Shown: positions 1-8,006, counted from the stretch's first letter. The stretch is DNA of 17,354 bases from Candidatus Aerophobota bacterium (GCA_030672545.1 DAOVGF010000072.1:1-17354), one strand, 5' to 3'. Numbers and translations are program-made. Notes: generated by a model from the sequence alone, not told the origin.

Positions 1-161
1 ACAAGTATTGTACCATACCGTGGTGGATCGGGAAAATATCCTTATTGCCCGCAGTAACCCCATGGTAAAAAAGTCTAATCAGTACAACTTATACTGGGGG
101 GACCTTCATATTATGAACGGTGCTTTTTGGATACCCCAAGATTTGGAAACCCTTTTTGCAG

Positions 162-189
162 TTGATAAGAAAATTATTTATGCTATAAT
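162..189 (+). promoter_or_regulatory. Strong sigma-70-type extended -10 promoter for pckG
   Basis: A -35 box TTGATA (162-167) is followed after 16 bases by a perfect -10 box TATAAT (184-189). The -10 is directly preceded by TGC, giving the extended -10 form TGnTATAAT. Transcription should start near base 196, leaving a leader of about 105 bases before pckG. It is the best promoter match in the window. Confidence 0.7.
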
Positions 190-204
190 CCTTTTTTGTA
201 TATT

Positions 205-270
205 GAGCCAACCTGAGCAATTCCTGCTTCTTTTAGAGAAGACAGGGGACAATGTTGGCTCTTTTGTTTC
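205..270 (+). ncRNA. Structured leader RNA / candidate transcription attenuator upstream of pckG
   Basis: GAGCCAAC (205-212) pairs perfectly with GTTGGCTC (254-261), and the right arm runs straight into the T-rich stretch TTTTGTTTC (262-270), the form of an intrinsic terminator. The 41-base interior holds a second hairpin: CCTGCTTCT (223-231) pairs with AGAAG-A-CAGG (237-246) with one bulged A. The unpaired joints are CTGAGCAATT on the left and GGACAAT on the right. The element starts about ten bases after the predicted transcription start and ends 16 bases before the pckG SD AAGGAG (286-291). It could be a leader attenuator or small riboswitch, the terminator of the truncated upstream gene, or a short RNA of about 70 nt. 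I do not recognise a known riboswitch class. Confidence 0.55.
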
Positions 271-300
271 CTATGGGCAGAGAAAAAGGAGAAAAACCCG

Positions 301-2175
301 ATGCAAGGGAAAAATATTGAATTGCTTAAGGTAAAGTGTGGAGAACAAAATTATGAAAAGTTGGTGAAACTGAATAATTCTCGTCTAAATATTTTTATCG
401 CTAAATATGTGAATCTTTGCCAGCCTACCTCAGTATTCATCCGTACCGATTCTCCCGAAGATGCTCGGTATATAAGAGATAAGGCCGAACAATTGGGAGA
501 GGAAACGCAGCTATCCACAGATGGCCATACTGTTCATTTCGATGGTTACTTTGACCAGGCCAGAGATAAAGAAAATACTAAATTTCTCATAAGCAGGGAC
601 TTAGATTTGGGATCAAACATCAATTCCATAAACAGAGAGAAGGGATTGAAGGAAATCCGGGATTTATTAAAAAACATTATGCAGGGAAAAGAGGTATATA
701 TCTTATTCTTAAGTTTGGGCCCCTTAAATTCTCCTTTTTCCATTTATGCTGTGCAGATTACCGATTCTGCTTATGTAGCCCATTCAGAAGACATCCTCTA
801 CAGATCCGCTTATGAAGTATTCAAAAGAAAAGGGCCTGATATGGAATTCTTCCGGTATGTGCATAGTGCCGGAGAGTTAGAAAACAATGTAAGTAAAAAT
901 GTGGAAAAAAGAAGAATTTATATAGATTTCCTAAAAAACATCGTTTATACAGTGAACACTCAATACGCCGGAAATACGATAGGACTGAAGAAATTATCTT
1001 TGAGATTGGCTATTAGAAAAGCAGACAAAGAAAACTGGCTGGCAGAACATATGTTTATTATGGGAGTTCAGGGACCTCATAAAAGAAAGACTTATTTTAC
1101 CGGAGCCTTTCCAAGTTTCTGTGGCAAGACTTCTACTTGCATGGTAAGAGGAGAAAGTGTCCTGGGAGATGATATTGCTTATCTAAGAAAAAAGGAAGGG
1201 AAAATATTTGCCACCAATGTAGAAAGAGGTATATTTGGAATAATTCGAGATGTAAATTCGGAAAGTGACCCTTTAATCTGGAAGGTTCTAACTACCCCGG
1301 GCGAGGTTATTTTCTCCAATGTTTTGATTAACCGAAAAGTCCCTTTCTGGCAGGGAGATGGAAGAAAAGTTCCCGATGAAGGAATAAATTACTCCGGAAG
1401 GTGGTTCAAGGACAAGATTGATGAAAAAGAAATTCCTTATTCCCATCCTAACGCCAGATATACAATTCCCCTAAAAAGACTAAAAAATTGTGATCCTGAA
1501 CTGGAAAACCCTCAGGGCGTAGAAATTGGGGGAATAATCTATGGAGGAAGAGACTCTTCTACCTGGCCCCCAGTATTTGAAAGTTTTAATTGGGTACATG
1601 GAATTGTAACCATAGCTGCTTCCCTGGAGTCAGAAACTACCGCGGCTACCCTGGAACAGCAGAGAATAAGAAAATTTAACCTCATGGCCAATTTAGATTT
1701 TCTCTCTATACCTATGGGTAGATACATTAAAAACCATTTGGATTTTGCCAGGGATTTAAAGAATCCCCCCTTGTTATTTGGGGTAAACTACTTTTTGAAA
1801 GATAAAGAAGGAAATTACCTAACCGGGATGCAGGACAAGCGAGTATGGCTCAAATGGATGGAATTGAGGTTTCACCATGATGTAGAAGCTATTAAAACCC
1901 CGATAGGGTATTTACCAAAATACGAAGATTTGGGAAAGTTATTTAAGGAGCTACTCAACCAAGACTACCCCGAGAAAAATTATGTTAGTCACTTCAAAAT
2001 AAGGGTTCCGGAGAATCTTGCTAAAATTGAAAGGGTTCTTAAGATCTACCGGACGAATGTCCCTGACGCTCCCAATGTTCTTTTTGAGCTACTGGAACAA
2101 CAAAAGAAGAGACTTAAAGAAACAAGAGCAAAATACGGAGATTATGTTATTCCCACCTTGTTTTATGAAAAATAA
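301..2175 (+). CDS. pckG: Phosphoenolpyruvate carboxykinase (GTP)
   Basis: This cytosolic enzyme interconverts oxaloacetate + GTP and PEP + CO2 + GDP, the entry to gluconeogenesis or, in some anaerobes, CO2-fixing anaplerosis. At 624 residues it has the usual length of the GTP class. Visible motifs in order: a substrate-arginine region near residue 88 (FDQAR); NWLAEHM (245-251) with the metal-ligand His250; the P-loop FPSFCGKTS (270-278), which keeps the reactive Cys274, Lys276 and Thr277; the kinase-2 motif GDDIA (289-293); and the GTP-class block YGGRDS...ESFNWVHG (414-434). The P-loop has F and S where many homologues have A and N, a mild variation. The start ATG is set by AAGGAG nine bases upstream. 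It follows its own promoter and structured leader, so its level is probably regulated. purC follows after 21 bases, suggesting one transcript. Confidence 0.95.
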   Translation: MQGKNIELLKVKCGEQNYEKLVKLNNSRLNIFIAKYVNLCQPTSVFIRTDSPEDARYIRDKAEQLGEETQLSTDGHTVHFDGYFDQARDKENTKFLISRDLDLGSNINSINREKGLKEIRDLLKNIMQGKEVYILFLSLGPLNSPFSIYAVQITDSAYVAHSEDILYRSAYEVFKRKGPDMEFFRYVHSAGELENNVSKNVEKRRIYIDFLKNIVYTVNTQYAGNTIGLKKLSLRLAIRKADKENWLAEHMFIMGVQGPHKRKTYFTGAFPSFCGKTSTCMVRGESVLGDDIAYLRKKEGKIFATNVERGIFGIIRDVNSESDPLIWKVLTTPGEVIFSNVLINRKVPFWQGDGRKVPDEGINYSGRWFKDKIDEKEIPYSHPNARYTIPLKRLKNCDPELENPQGVEIGGIIYGGRDSSTWPPVFESFNWVHGIVTIAASLESETTAATLEQQRIRKFNLMANLDFLSIPMGRYIKNHLDFARDLKNPPLLFGVNYFLKDKEGNYLTGMQDKRVWLKWMELRFHHDVEAIKTPIGYLPKYEDLGKLFKELLNQDYPEKNYVSHFKIRVPENLAKIERVLKIYRTNVPDAPNVLFELLEQQKKRLKETRAKYGDYVIPTLFYEK

Positions 2176-2196
2176 GGTAAAGAATATCTATCAATT

Positions 2197-3108
2197 ATGA
2201 CCGATAAACCATTAAGATTAACAAATTTTGCTGACCTCAAGTTTTTCAAAAGAGGAAAAGTTAGAGATATTTATGATTTGGGAGACCAACTCCTGATTAT
2301 CTCTACCGATAGAATATCTTGCTTCGATGTAGTATTGCCCACAAGTATTCCTGATAAAGGAAAAGTCTTAACTTGCCTTTCCGTATTTTGGTTCCACTTT
2401 ACTGAAGACATCATTGCTAATCATCTAATTACCGCTAATGTGACCGACTGGCCCCGGCAGTTGCTAAATCACAGAGAAGTTCTGAAAGATCGGTCCATGC
2501 TGGTAAAAAAAGCCAAGCCTATACCCGTTGAATGTGTGGTAAGAGGCTATTTGTCCGGCTCAGGTTGGAAGGAATATCAAAAAACACAATCCATCTGCGG
2601 TATAGAATTGCCTGAAGGTTTAAGAGAAGCTGAGAAATTACCTCAACCAATTTTTACCCCGGCCACCAAAGAGGAGATAGGACATGATATCAATGTAACC
2701 CAAGAATACATAGAAAAAGAGATGGGAAAAGATACGGCCATAAAACTAAAGAATACCAGTCTTGCTCTTTATCAAAAAGCCAGTGCCTACGCAGAAAACA
2801 GAGGTATAATTATTGCCGATACCAAATTTGAATTTGGCAAAGTGGCGGAGAAAATTGTTCTCATTGACGAAATACTTACTCCGGATTCCTCAAGATTCTG
2901 GCCAAGAGATCAATACTCACCTGGAAAAAGCCAGTCCAGCTTTGATAAACAGTTTGTACGGGATTATCTGGAGAGTCTAAATTGGGACAAAACAGCCCCT
3001 GCTCCTGAGCTACCGGAAGAAATTGTCCAGAAAACAGTGGAGAAATATCTTCAAACTGTAAAGATGATTATTCCCCAACAATTACCAGGGAGAGACAATG
3101 AAAAATAA
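2197..3108 (+). CDS. purC: Phosphoribosylaminoimidazole-succinocarboxamide (SAICAR) synthase
   Basis: This enzyme joins CAIR and aspartate using ATP to make SAICAR in de novo purine synthesis. Signature stretches are clear: KRGKVRDIYDLGD near the N-terminus (nucleotide-binding strand region), the family signature VECVVRGYLSGSGWKEY around residues 108-124, the second signature DTKFEFG around 208-214, and LIDEILTPDSSRFWP just after it. At 303 residues it belongs to the longer, yeast ADE1-like branch rather than the roughly 240-residue E. coli form. The ATG lacks a good SD; only AAGG lies about 19 bases upstream, near the pckG stop. Expression may therefore depend on coupling to pckG, 21 bases upstream. 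No other pur gene is next to it, so the purine pathway is dispersed here. Confidence 0.95.
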   Translation: MTDKPLRLTNFADLKFFKRGKVRDIYDLGDQLLIISTDRISCFDVVLPTSIPDKGKVLTCLSVFWFHFTEDIIANHLITANVTDWPRQLLNHREVLKDRSMLVKKAKPIPVECVVRGYLSGSGWKEYQKTQSICGIELPEGLREAEKLPQPIFTPATKEEIGHDINVTQEYIEKEMGKDTAIKLKNTSLALYQKASAYAENRGIIIADTKFEFGKVAEKIVLIDEILTPDSSRFWPRDQYSPGKSQSSFDKQFVRDYLESLNWDKTAPAPELPEEIVQKTVEKYLQTVKMIIPQQLPGRDNEK

Positions 3109-3556
3109 AGAGTATTACCATACCAATATCTTGAGAAAATACGTCAGAAAACTGGAAGTTCAGGAGGAACTTATCACTGATGTCAGATTGCTAACTACCA
3201 ACCTCGATTTACTTGAGCGAAACAAACTGCTAATTCTGGATATCTTTCGCTCATCTACCTCACACTCAGAAAAATGGCTAAAAAAAGCCATCCTCAGAAC
3301 CATCAACAGGATGGTTCCCAAAAAAGAGACCGCTTATGGCATATCCAGGTACCTGTATTTCGCTGCTTTGTATACCAATGCTTGGTTGGTTAATTTACCA
3401 GTCGATGACAAAACCAGAGAGTTCCTAATGAACATCAGGAAAGGGTTTCGGGCCTGGTCGATGGGAAGTCTCTATTACAGTGGCTTTGGATTCCACAGCA
3501 ACTACATTGGAGCACAATTTGGTCTTAAGGAAATACTACCCTACAAGATTACTTAG
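3098..3556 (+). CDS. Hypothetical protein, 152 residues, overlapping purC
   Basis: I do not recognise this family. The start ATG overlaps the last 11 bases of purC in another frame and has a purine-rich SD-like GGGAGAG six bases upstream, so translational coupling is likely. The protein is basic in its N-terminal half, probably mostly helical (residues 10-60), and has no signal peptide or clear membrane segment. The C-terminal half is rich in aromatic residues (around 85-140: several Tyr, Trp and Phe, with a Gly-Phe-Gly-Phe-His patch). The overlap with purC and good SD make it a likely real gene; its function cannot be inferred beyond co-expression with pckG and purC. Confidence 0.65.
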   Translation: MKNKEYYHTNILRKYVRKLEVQEELITDVRLLTTNLDLLERNKLLILDIFRSSTSHSEKWLKKAILRTINRMVPKKETAYGISRYLYFAALYTNAWLVNLPVDDKTREFLMNIRKGFRAWSMGSLYYSGFGFHSNYIGAQFGLKEILPYKIT

Positions 3557-3564
3557 AGACCCAC

Positions 3565-3608
3565 AAAAAGTATAAAAAATCTCATATTTTCACCGTCTAA
3601 AGTATGAG
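3565..3608 (-). terminator. Possible AT-rich intrinsic terminator for the five-gene operon
   Basis: On the minus strand CTCATA (3608-3603) can pair with TATGAG (3586-3581) across a 16-base loop. It is followed by T-rich sequence (six Ts, then five Ts) to about base 3565. The stem is short and weak and includes the NCS2 permease stop codon, so this is only a candidate. No better terminator lies in the 40-base gap between the convergent genes. Confidence 0.3.
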
Positions 3609-4889
3609 GTGAAGAATGGATAGTCCAAAGATCACCCAGAGAATTAGAGGAATTTTGTCAAATTTTCTTAAGATAATCTTTATCAATACATAGAATATAA
3701 AGCCGAAGGCCAGACCGGTGCTGATACTGTAAGTCAGAGATATTAGGACAATTACCAGAAAGCAAGGGACAGCCACCTCAAGATCCTTGAAATTAATCTC
3801 CCCGATCCGTCTCATCATGAAAAGTCCCACCATAATTAGGGCCGGTGCCGTAGCATAGGAAGGAACCATACCAATTGCCGGGATAAAAACTAACCCGCTC
3901 AGAAAGATAAGTCCGGTAAAAATTGAGGTAAGGCCTGTTCTACCCCCTTCTTCAACTCCACTAACTGATTCAAGATAAGAGGTAGTAGTGGAGGTTCCCA
4001 TTATCCCACCAAACATGGTAGCTACAGCATCAACGGCCAGGAGACGCCCCAATTTAGGGATATTGCCATCCTTATCCACCAGATCTGCTTCGTAAGCAAT
4101 AGCTACCAGAGTACCCAGACTATCAAAAAGATCCATAAACATTAGAGAAAAAATTGCCCCGATAAAACTCCATTTCAAGGCTCCCAAAATATCCATCTTG
4201 AAGGCTATAGGAGAAATATTCACATTGAGAGAAATTAAGGAGCCGGGAAGTTTCACTTTCCCTAAAATTATCGCTAGAACAGTGGCAGAGAGAATACCAA
4301 TAAAAAGAGAGCCTTTAATTCTCTTCATTTCCAGAATAATCATCACTAACAGACCAAAAAGACCTATAAGCACCTCACTGTTTATGGGCCCCAGGCCAAC
4401 CATAGTAGCTTCATTCTTTACTACCAAACCCAGATTGACCAGACCAATAAAGGCGATAAAGACTCCCAGACCTACGGAGATGGAGACCACCAGGGAATGT
4501 GGAACTGACCTGACAATGGCCTGTCTTACTCCCAAGAGAGTCAAAACGAGGAAAAGAAGACCGGAGAGAAAAACAATCCCCAGAGCAGTTTCCCAATTTA
4601 CTATTCCCCCGAGTACTAATGAGTAAGCAAAAAAAGCATTCAGACCCATACCGGGGGCCATGGCTACGGGAGTATTGGTGAAAATTCCCACTACAATGGT
4701 GGACACTGCGGTAACCAGGCAGGTAACGGCAATGAGAGCACTTTGGTCCATGCCGGTGGCACCCAGGATTTTCGGATTAACAAAGGCAATATAGGCCATA
4801 GTTAAAAAAGTAGTAATACCGGCAATAAGTTCAATTCTTACCGAGCTCTTATATTCTCTTAGTCTAAACAGTTTATTAATTAGACCCAT
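3597..4889 (-). CDS. NCS2-family purine base permease (AzgA/PbuG-like)
   Basis: A 430-residue inner-membrane protein with a dozen or more hydrophobic segments. It carries hallmarks of the AzgA branch of NCS2 transporters: NPKILGATGMD (38-48), the APGMGLNAFFAY block (78-89), a FDSLGTL motif in the middle, and GTSTTTSYLESVSGVEEGGRTG in the second half, which corresponds to the substrate-binding half-helix region. Members are proton-coupled importers of adenine, guanine or hypoxanthine; exact substrate cannot be told from sequence. The ATG is supported by GAAGAGGT seven bases upstream. It is the last gene of the minus-strand operon, 27 bases after E1 beta, an unusual partner for a purine importer. 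It is convergent with the purC transcript. Length is typical and no truncation is seen. Confidence 0.9.
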   Translation of the reverse strand: MGLINKLFRLREYKSSVRIELIAGITTFLTMAYIAFVNPKILGATGMDQSALIAVTCLVTAVSTIVVGIFTNTPVAMAPGMGLNAFFAYSLVLGGIVNWETALGIVFLSGLLFLVLTLLGVRQAIVRSVPHSLVVSISVGLGVFIAFIGLVNLGLVVKNEATMVGLGPINSEVLIGLFGLLVMIILEMKRIKGSLFIGILSATVLAIILGKVKLPGSLISLNVNISPIAFKMDILGALKWSFIGAIFSLMFMDLFDSLGTLVAIAYEADLVDKDGNIPKLGRLLAVDAVATMFGGIMGTSTTTSYLESVSGVEEGGRTGLTSIFTGLIFLSGLVFIPAIGMVPSYATAPALIMVGLFMMRRIGEINFKDLEVAVPCFLVIVLISLTYSISTGLAFGFIFYVLIKIILRKFDKIPLILWVIFGLSILHLIL

Positions 4890-4916
4890 ATGACCTCTTC
4901 TTTTCTTAATGGAAAG

Positions 4917-5927
4917 CTATGATGAAAACAGCTCCTTCACCGTTTTAACTATTCTTTCCCGGCCGGGAACCCAAAAATTCTCCATGGGAGGAGAAAAAGG
5001 AACCGGAGTATCATAACTGCAAACCCTCTTGATGGGGGCATCCAGCAAGTCGATGGCCTCGTCAGCTACGCGAGCGGCTACTTCGGCTCCCCAACCTCCG
5101 GTGAGATTATCTTCATGGACTATCACCAGACGCCCTGTTTTCTTCAAAGAATTGAATAGAGTTTCCCAATCAAAAGGAACTAGAGTCCGAGGATCAATAA
5201 TTTCCACACTGATACTAGCTCTTTTTAGTTCCTCAGCCGCCAAGATAGCTTCATAAACCATCCTCAAAGTAGCCACTATGGTGACATCGCCGCCTTCTCT
5301 TACCACCTTGGCTACTCCAAAGGGAATAAGATATTCCTCCGGAGGAACTTCACCTCGAGCATCCATACCTTCCTTCCTACCTTTAGCCCCATAGAGAAGC
5401 TTATGTTCGAAAACCATTACCGGATTATCATCTCTCACCGCTGTTTTCAAAAGACCTTTGGCATCATAAGCGGTAGAGGGACAAACTACTTTTAATCCGG
5501 CAGCATGAACAAGATAAGACTCTACCGATTGGGCGTGCTGAGCACCCCTTAAAGAAGCACCCACTGGAATTCTCATCACCATAGGAACTTTAAGCTTCCC
5601 CCCGGACATATATCTCAGCTTGGTGGCGTTATTAATCAACTGGTCCATAGCCAGAAATATGAAATCCCCGTACTGAAGATCAGCAATGGGACGCATCCCC
5701 ATTAAAGCTGCTCCCACGGCTATCCCCGTTGTACCCAGTTCAGAAATAGGGGTATCCAGAATCCTCTCATGTCCAAACTCATCTGAGAGACCCAGAGTAA
5801 CGGTAAAAGCTCCCCCAAAACCTCCTTCTATCCCAATGTCCTCCCCGATACAAAATACCTTTTCGTCCCGGCGCATTTCTTCAGCTATAGCTTCTCGCAA
5901 AGCCTCAGCAATGGTAAGTTTCCTCAT
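4917..5927 (-). CDS. Thiamine-diphosphate 2-oxoacid/acetoin dehydrogenase E1, beta subunit
   Basis: Beta half of the heterotetrameric E1 of pyruvate, branched-chain or acetoin dehydrogenase complexes. With the alpha subunit it decarboxylates the substrate on thiamine diphosphate and normally passes the acyl unit to a lipoyl E2. Visible marks: GEDIG...GGAF near the N-terminus (28-41); DTPISE (58-63), where Glu63 is the conserved cofactor-activating glutamate; the YGDF block (86-89); and QHAQS (130-134) with the active-site histidine. At 336 residues it has full family length. The SD GAGGAG overlaps the E1 alpha stop codon, about 11 bases before the ATG, so the two subunits are coupled. It resembles AcoB/PdhB, and substrate choice cannot be settled. 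No E2 or E3 gene follows; the next gene is a permease. Confidence 0.92.
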   Translation of the reverse strand: MRKLTIAEALREAIAEEMRRDEKVFCIGEDIGIEGGFGGAFTVTLGLSDEFGHERILDTPISELGTTGIAVGAALMGMRPIADLQYGDFIFLAMDQLINNATKLRYMSGGKLKVPMVMRIPVGASLRGAQHAQSVESYLVHAAGLKVVCPSTAYDAKGLLKTAVRDDNPVMVFEHKLLYGAKGRKEGMDARGEVPPEEYLIPFGVAKVVREGGDVTIVATLRMVYEAILAAEELKRASISVEIIDPRTLVPFDWETLFNSLKKTGRLVIVHEDNLTGGWGAEVAARVADEAIDLLDAPIKRVCSYDTPVPFSPPMENFWVPGRERIVKTVKELFSS

Positions 5928-5942
5928 AGTTGATTTGTCTCC

Positions 5943-6905
5943 TCAAGCCCATACTTGTTCCAGAGCCTCCTCAGGTTTCGGCCAGGGACTATTTTCGGCA
6001 AAGTGTATGGCCTGAGTAAGTTCCTCCTCTATTTCCTTTTCCATTTGCTTTGAATCTTCGGGGGTGAGAATTCCATCTTTCGTCAGCCTTTCTCTCAAAA
6101 TCACCACCGGATCCCTGGTCAACCACATCTTTTCCTCTTCTTTATCCCTATAATTACAAGCATCGGAGCGGGAGTGCCCACCGCGACGATAGGTCTTGCA
6201 CTCGATCAGGGTGGGCCCCTGACCGCCTCTGGCTCTCTCAACGGCCTTGCTGGTAGCCTGATACACCGAGATAGCCTCATTACCATCTACCACCACTCCT
6301 GGAATTCCGTAAGAGGAAGCTCGCTCAGCCAGATCCCTTATTTTCACCGCCACTCTTATGGAAGTAGAGGCTCCGTAGAGATTGTTTTCACAAACATAAA
6401 TTACCGGAAGATTCCAGATAGCTCCCATATTAAGAGACTCATGAAAAGAACCTTCGTTACAGGCGCCATCACCAAAAAAGGATACCGCCACTCGCTTGCT
6501 TTTCTGAAACTTAAAAGCCAGAGCTATCCCGGTAGCCACCGGAATACCACCCCCCACAATGGCTATAGCGGGAATCATTCCCACATCTGGATCTCCCACA
6601 TGCATGGAGCCACCTTTCCCCCCGCAACACCCGGTACTTCGGGCAAAAAGTTCTGCCATGAGTGACTTTATCGCCACTCCCTTGGCCAGGGCATGACCAT
6701 GGGGACGATGGGTAGAGGTAATTACATCACTTCTCTCAAGATTGGCACAAACTCCCGCCGCCACAGCCTCTTGACCCTGGTAGAGATGTATGGTACCGGG
6801 CATATTTCCCTCAAGGAAAAGACGATGTATCTTATCTTCAAAGTGTCTTATCTTTAACATAGTCTTGTACATCCAGATAAGTTTTTCCCCAGGTATCTTG
6901 ATCAT
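5943..6905 (-). CDS. Thiamine-diphosphate 2-oxoacid/acetoin dehydrogenase E1, alpha subunit
   Basis: Alpha half of the E1 heterotetramer; it binds the diphosphate of thiamine diphosphate through Mg. The cofactor motif is intact: GDGACNEG (145-152) and ENN (173-175), spaced as in the family. The HxRPHGH-type segment (THRPHGH, 65-71) and the YRRGGHSRSD loop (239-248), which corresponds to the YRYxGHSxSD active-site loop, are present. Length of 320 residues fits the short bacterial AcoA/PdhA type without an extended N-terminus. AAGGAAG six bases upstream of the ATG sets the start. The gene follows the URO-D-like gene after 18 bases and precedes E1 beta by 15, so it is inside the operon. Whether it works on pyruvate, acetoin or another oxoacid is not resolved. 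Confidence 0.92.
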   Translation of the reverse strand: MIKIPGEKLIWMYKTMLKIRHFEDKIHRLFLEGNMPGTIHLYQGQEAVAAGVCANLERSDVITSTHRPHGHALAKGVAIKSLMAELFARSTGCCGGKGGSMHVGDPDVGMIPAIAIVGGGIPVATGIALAFKFQKSKRVAVSFFGDGACNEGSFHESLNMGAIWNLPVIYVCENNLYGASTSIRVAVKIRDLAERASSYGIPGVVVDGNEAISVYQATSKAVERARGGQGPTLIECKTYRRGGHSRSDACNYRDKEEEKMWLTRDPVVILRERLTKDGILTPEDSKQMEKEIEEELTQAIHFAENSPWPKPEEALEQVWA

Positions 6906-6923
6906 TTTTTCTTCCTTTTAGTT

Positions 6924-8006
6924 TTATCCTGCTAAAGGATACTTTCCGTACTTTCTGGCGGCTCGATAGAAGGCCAGAATGTTTTCTATGGTTACCTGTG
7001 GCTGGATATTATGGGCAGGAGCTAATAGAAGCCCTCCTCCCCTTCCCACAGTCTCGATTCTCAGCTTCACCTCTTGCTCTACATCTTCCGGTGTTCCAAA
7101 GGGAAGAACCTCCTGAATATCCACACAACCCCAGAAGGTGAGTTTATCTCCGTAGAGCTTTTTTAGTTTGGCCGGATCCATTGACTTGGGCTGGACAGGA
7201 TTCAGTATATCCAGTCCAATTTCTATGAAATCAGGAATTATTGGTTCTATATAACCATCACTGTGAAAGGCTATTTTGATATCTGGATTAATATCCTTGA
7301 ATTCACTAAACATACGAGCGTACCGGGGCTTCAAAAACTCCCGCCAAAGCTCCGGGCGCATAAGCATACGATCTTGCATCCCGGCGTCATCCCCCATCCA
7401 GATAATGTCTACTCCTAACTCAATTAGTTTCCTGCCAGCTATTAGAATCCAAGTCATTAATCTATCCAGAAGTTCGTTAGCGTAATCCTTGTTAACGAGC
7501 ATATCCATCATCAGATTCTCCAGACCCCTTAGATACCAGGCCAGCTCAAACAAAGTGCAGGCTACCCCACCCATAATGGCATATTCGTCCCCGTAGGTGG
7601 CGATCATTTTCCGGCTTCCCTCATACCGTTTCTCATCAGCAAAATCAGGAATATGCAATTTGGACAGGTCGTCATCACCAGCCAGAGGGTGATAGACCAT
7701 CTCCGTATAGCTGCCCCCAGTGCCATGCCTAAACCACTTCCACCCTATTCCCCACTCATCAGAGTACTCCGAACTCTCCTGAGCATAATAGCTGGTACAG
7801 GGTCCAATCCAGGTAATTAGAAAATCATGGTCCATCTTGATCTCCAAAGCTCCCACTCCTGCTTGATAAATACCAATTTGGGAGGTATCCAGCCCGAGAT
7901 GGGCCAGCAAATTTTTTTCCGCCTCAGGAGTGTACCAGGCACATATGGGTACACAATCAGGCTCTTGATGATTTATGGCCGCCAGAGTTCGTTCTTTGTG
8001 AGTCAC
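6924..8006 (-). CDS. URO-D superfamily protein (methyltransferase-like, not heme pathway)
   Basis: A 360-residue member of the uroporphyrinogen decarboxylase superfamily, which also holds corrinoid-dependent methyltransferases (MtaA, MtbA, CmuA). The N-terminus MTHKERTLAAINHQEPDCVP is typical, as are WMGDDAGMQDRMLMRPELW (203-221), FHSDG (247-251), FWGCVD (291-296) and the C-terminal LAPAHNIQ (328-335). MtaA-type enzymes use HxC plus a distal Cys to hold zinc. Here the first site is His248-Ser-Asp250 and the distal GC is replaced by Ala-His332, so a thiol-zinc chemistry is doubtful, though His/Asp/His could hold another metal. There are no heme-pathway neighbours. The GTG start follows the aldolase TAG without a gap and has a perfect AAGGAGG SD, so the two are tightly coupled. 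A methyl-transfer or decarboxylase role is possible but unproven. Confidence 0.85.
   Translation of the reverse strand: MTHKERTLAAINHQEPDCVPICAWYTPEAEKNLLAHLGLDTSQIGIYQAGVGALEIKMDHDFLITWIGPCTSYYAQESSEYSDEWGIGWKWFRHGTGGSYTEMVYHPLAGDDDLSKLHIPDFADEKRYEGSRKMIATYGDEYAIMGGVACTLFELAWYLRGLENLMMDMLVNKDYANELLDRLMTWILIAGRKLIELGVDIIWMGDDAGMQDRMLMRPELWREFLKPRYARMFSEFKDINPDIKIAFHSDGYIEPIIPDFIEIGLDILNPVQPKSMDPAKLKKLYGDKLTFWGCVDIQEVLPFGTPEDVEQEVKLRIETVGRGGGLLLAPAHNIQPQVTIENILAFYRAARKYGKYPLAG

Larger units (their letters stand above)
2..334 (+). pseudogene. Truncated DUF3604-like fragment, runs off the left edge
   Basis: The frame is open from the first bases of the window. The residues up to about base 114 read like the junction of DUF3604 proteins, where a beta-rich segment ends in 'ARSNP' and is followed by 'YWGDLH', the first motif of the PHP-like metal-binding domain. 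After WGDLH the likeness disappears. The remaining 70 or so residues look random, run through a strong promoter and end 34 bases inside pckG. Neither other forward frame restores a PHP-like sequence after base 115: one stops almost at once, the other reads unrelated residues to a stop. I infer a gene that lost its catalytic part through deletion or rearrangement. The match is from memory of the family's motif and is short, so a chance resemblance is possible. An in-frame TTG at base 8 exists, but I see no reason to treat it as a start. Confidence 0.35.

Noticed and set aside
205..261. A tRNA gene suggested by the 8-bp closing stem
   Set aside because: The interior is only 41 bases and lacks the D, anticodon and T arms and the GTTC-type T-loop.
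4198..4626. A 142-codon plus-strand reading frame inside the permease gene
   Set aside because: It is antisense to a clear NCS2 permease, rich in Arg/Thr/Pro as expected of a shadow frame, and has no family resemblance.
6174..6665. A 163-codon plus-strand reading frame inside E1 alpha
   Set aside because: It is antisense to a fully conserved E1 alpha coding region, and the translated sequence has no recognisable domain.
6924..8006. Heme-pathway uroporphyrinogen decarboxylase (hemE)
   Set aside because: The N- and C-terminal motifs follow the methyltransferase-like branch and no heme genes are nearby.
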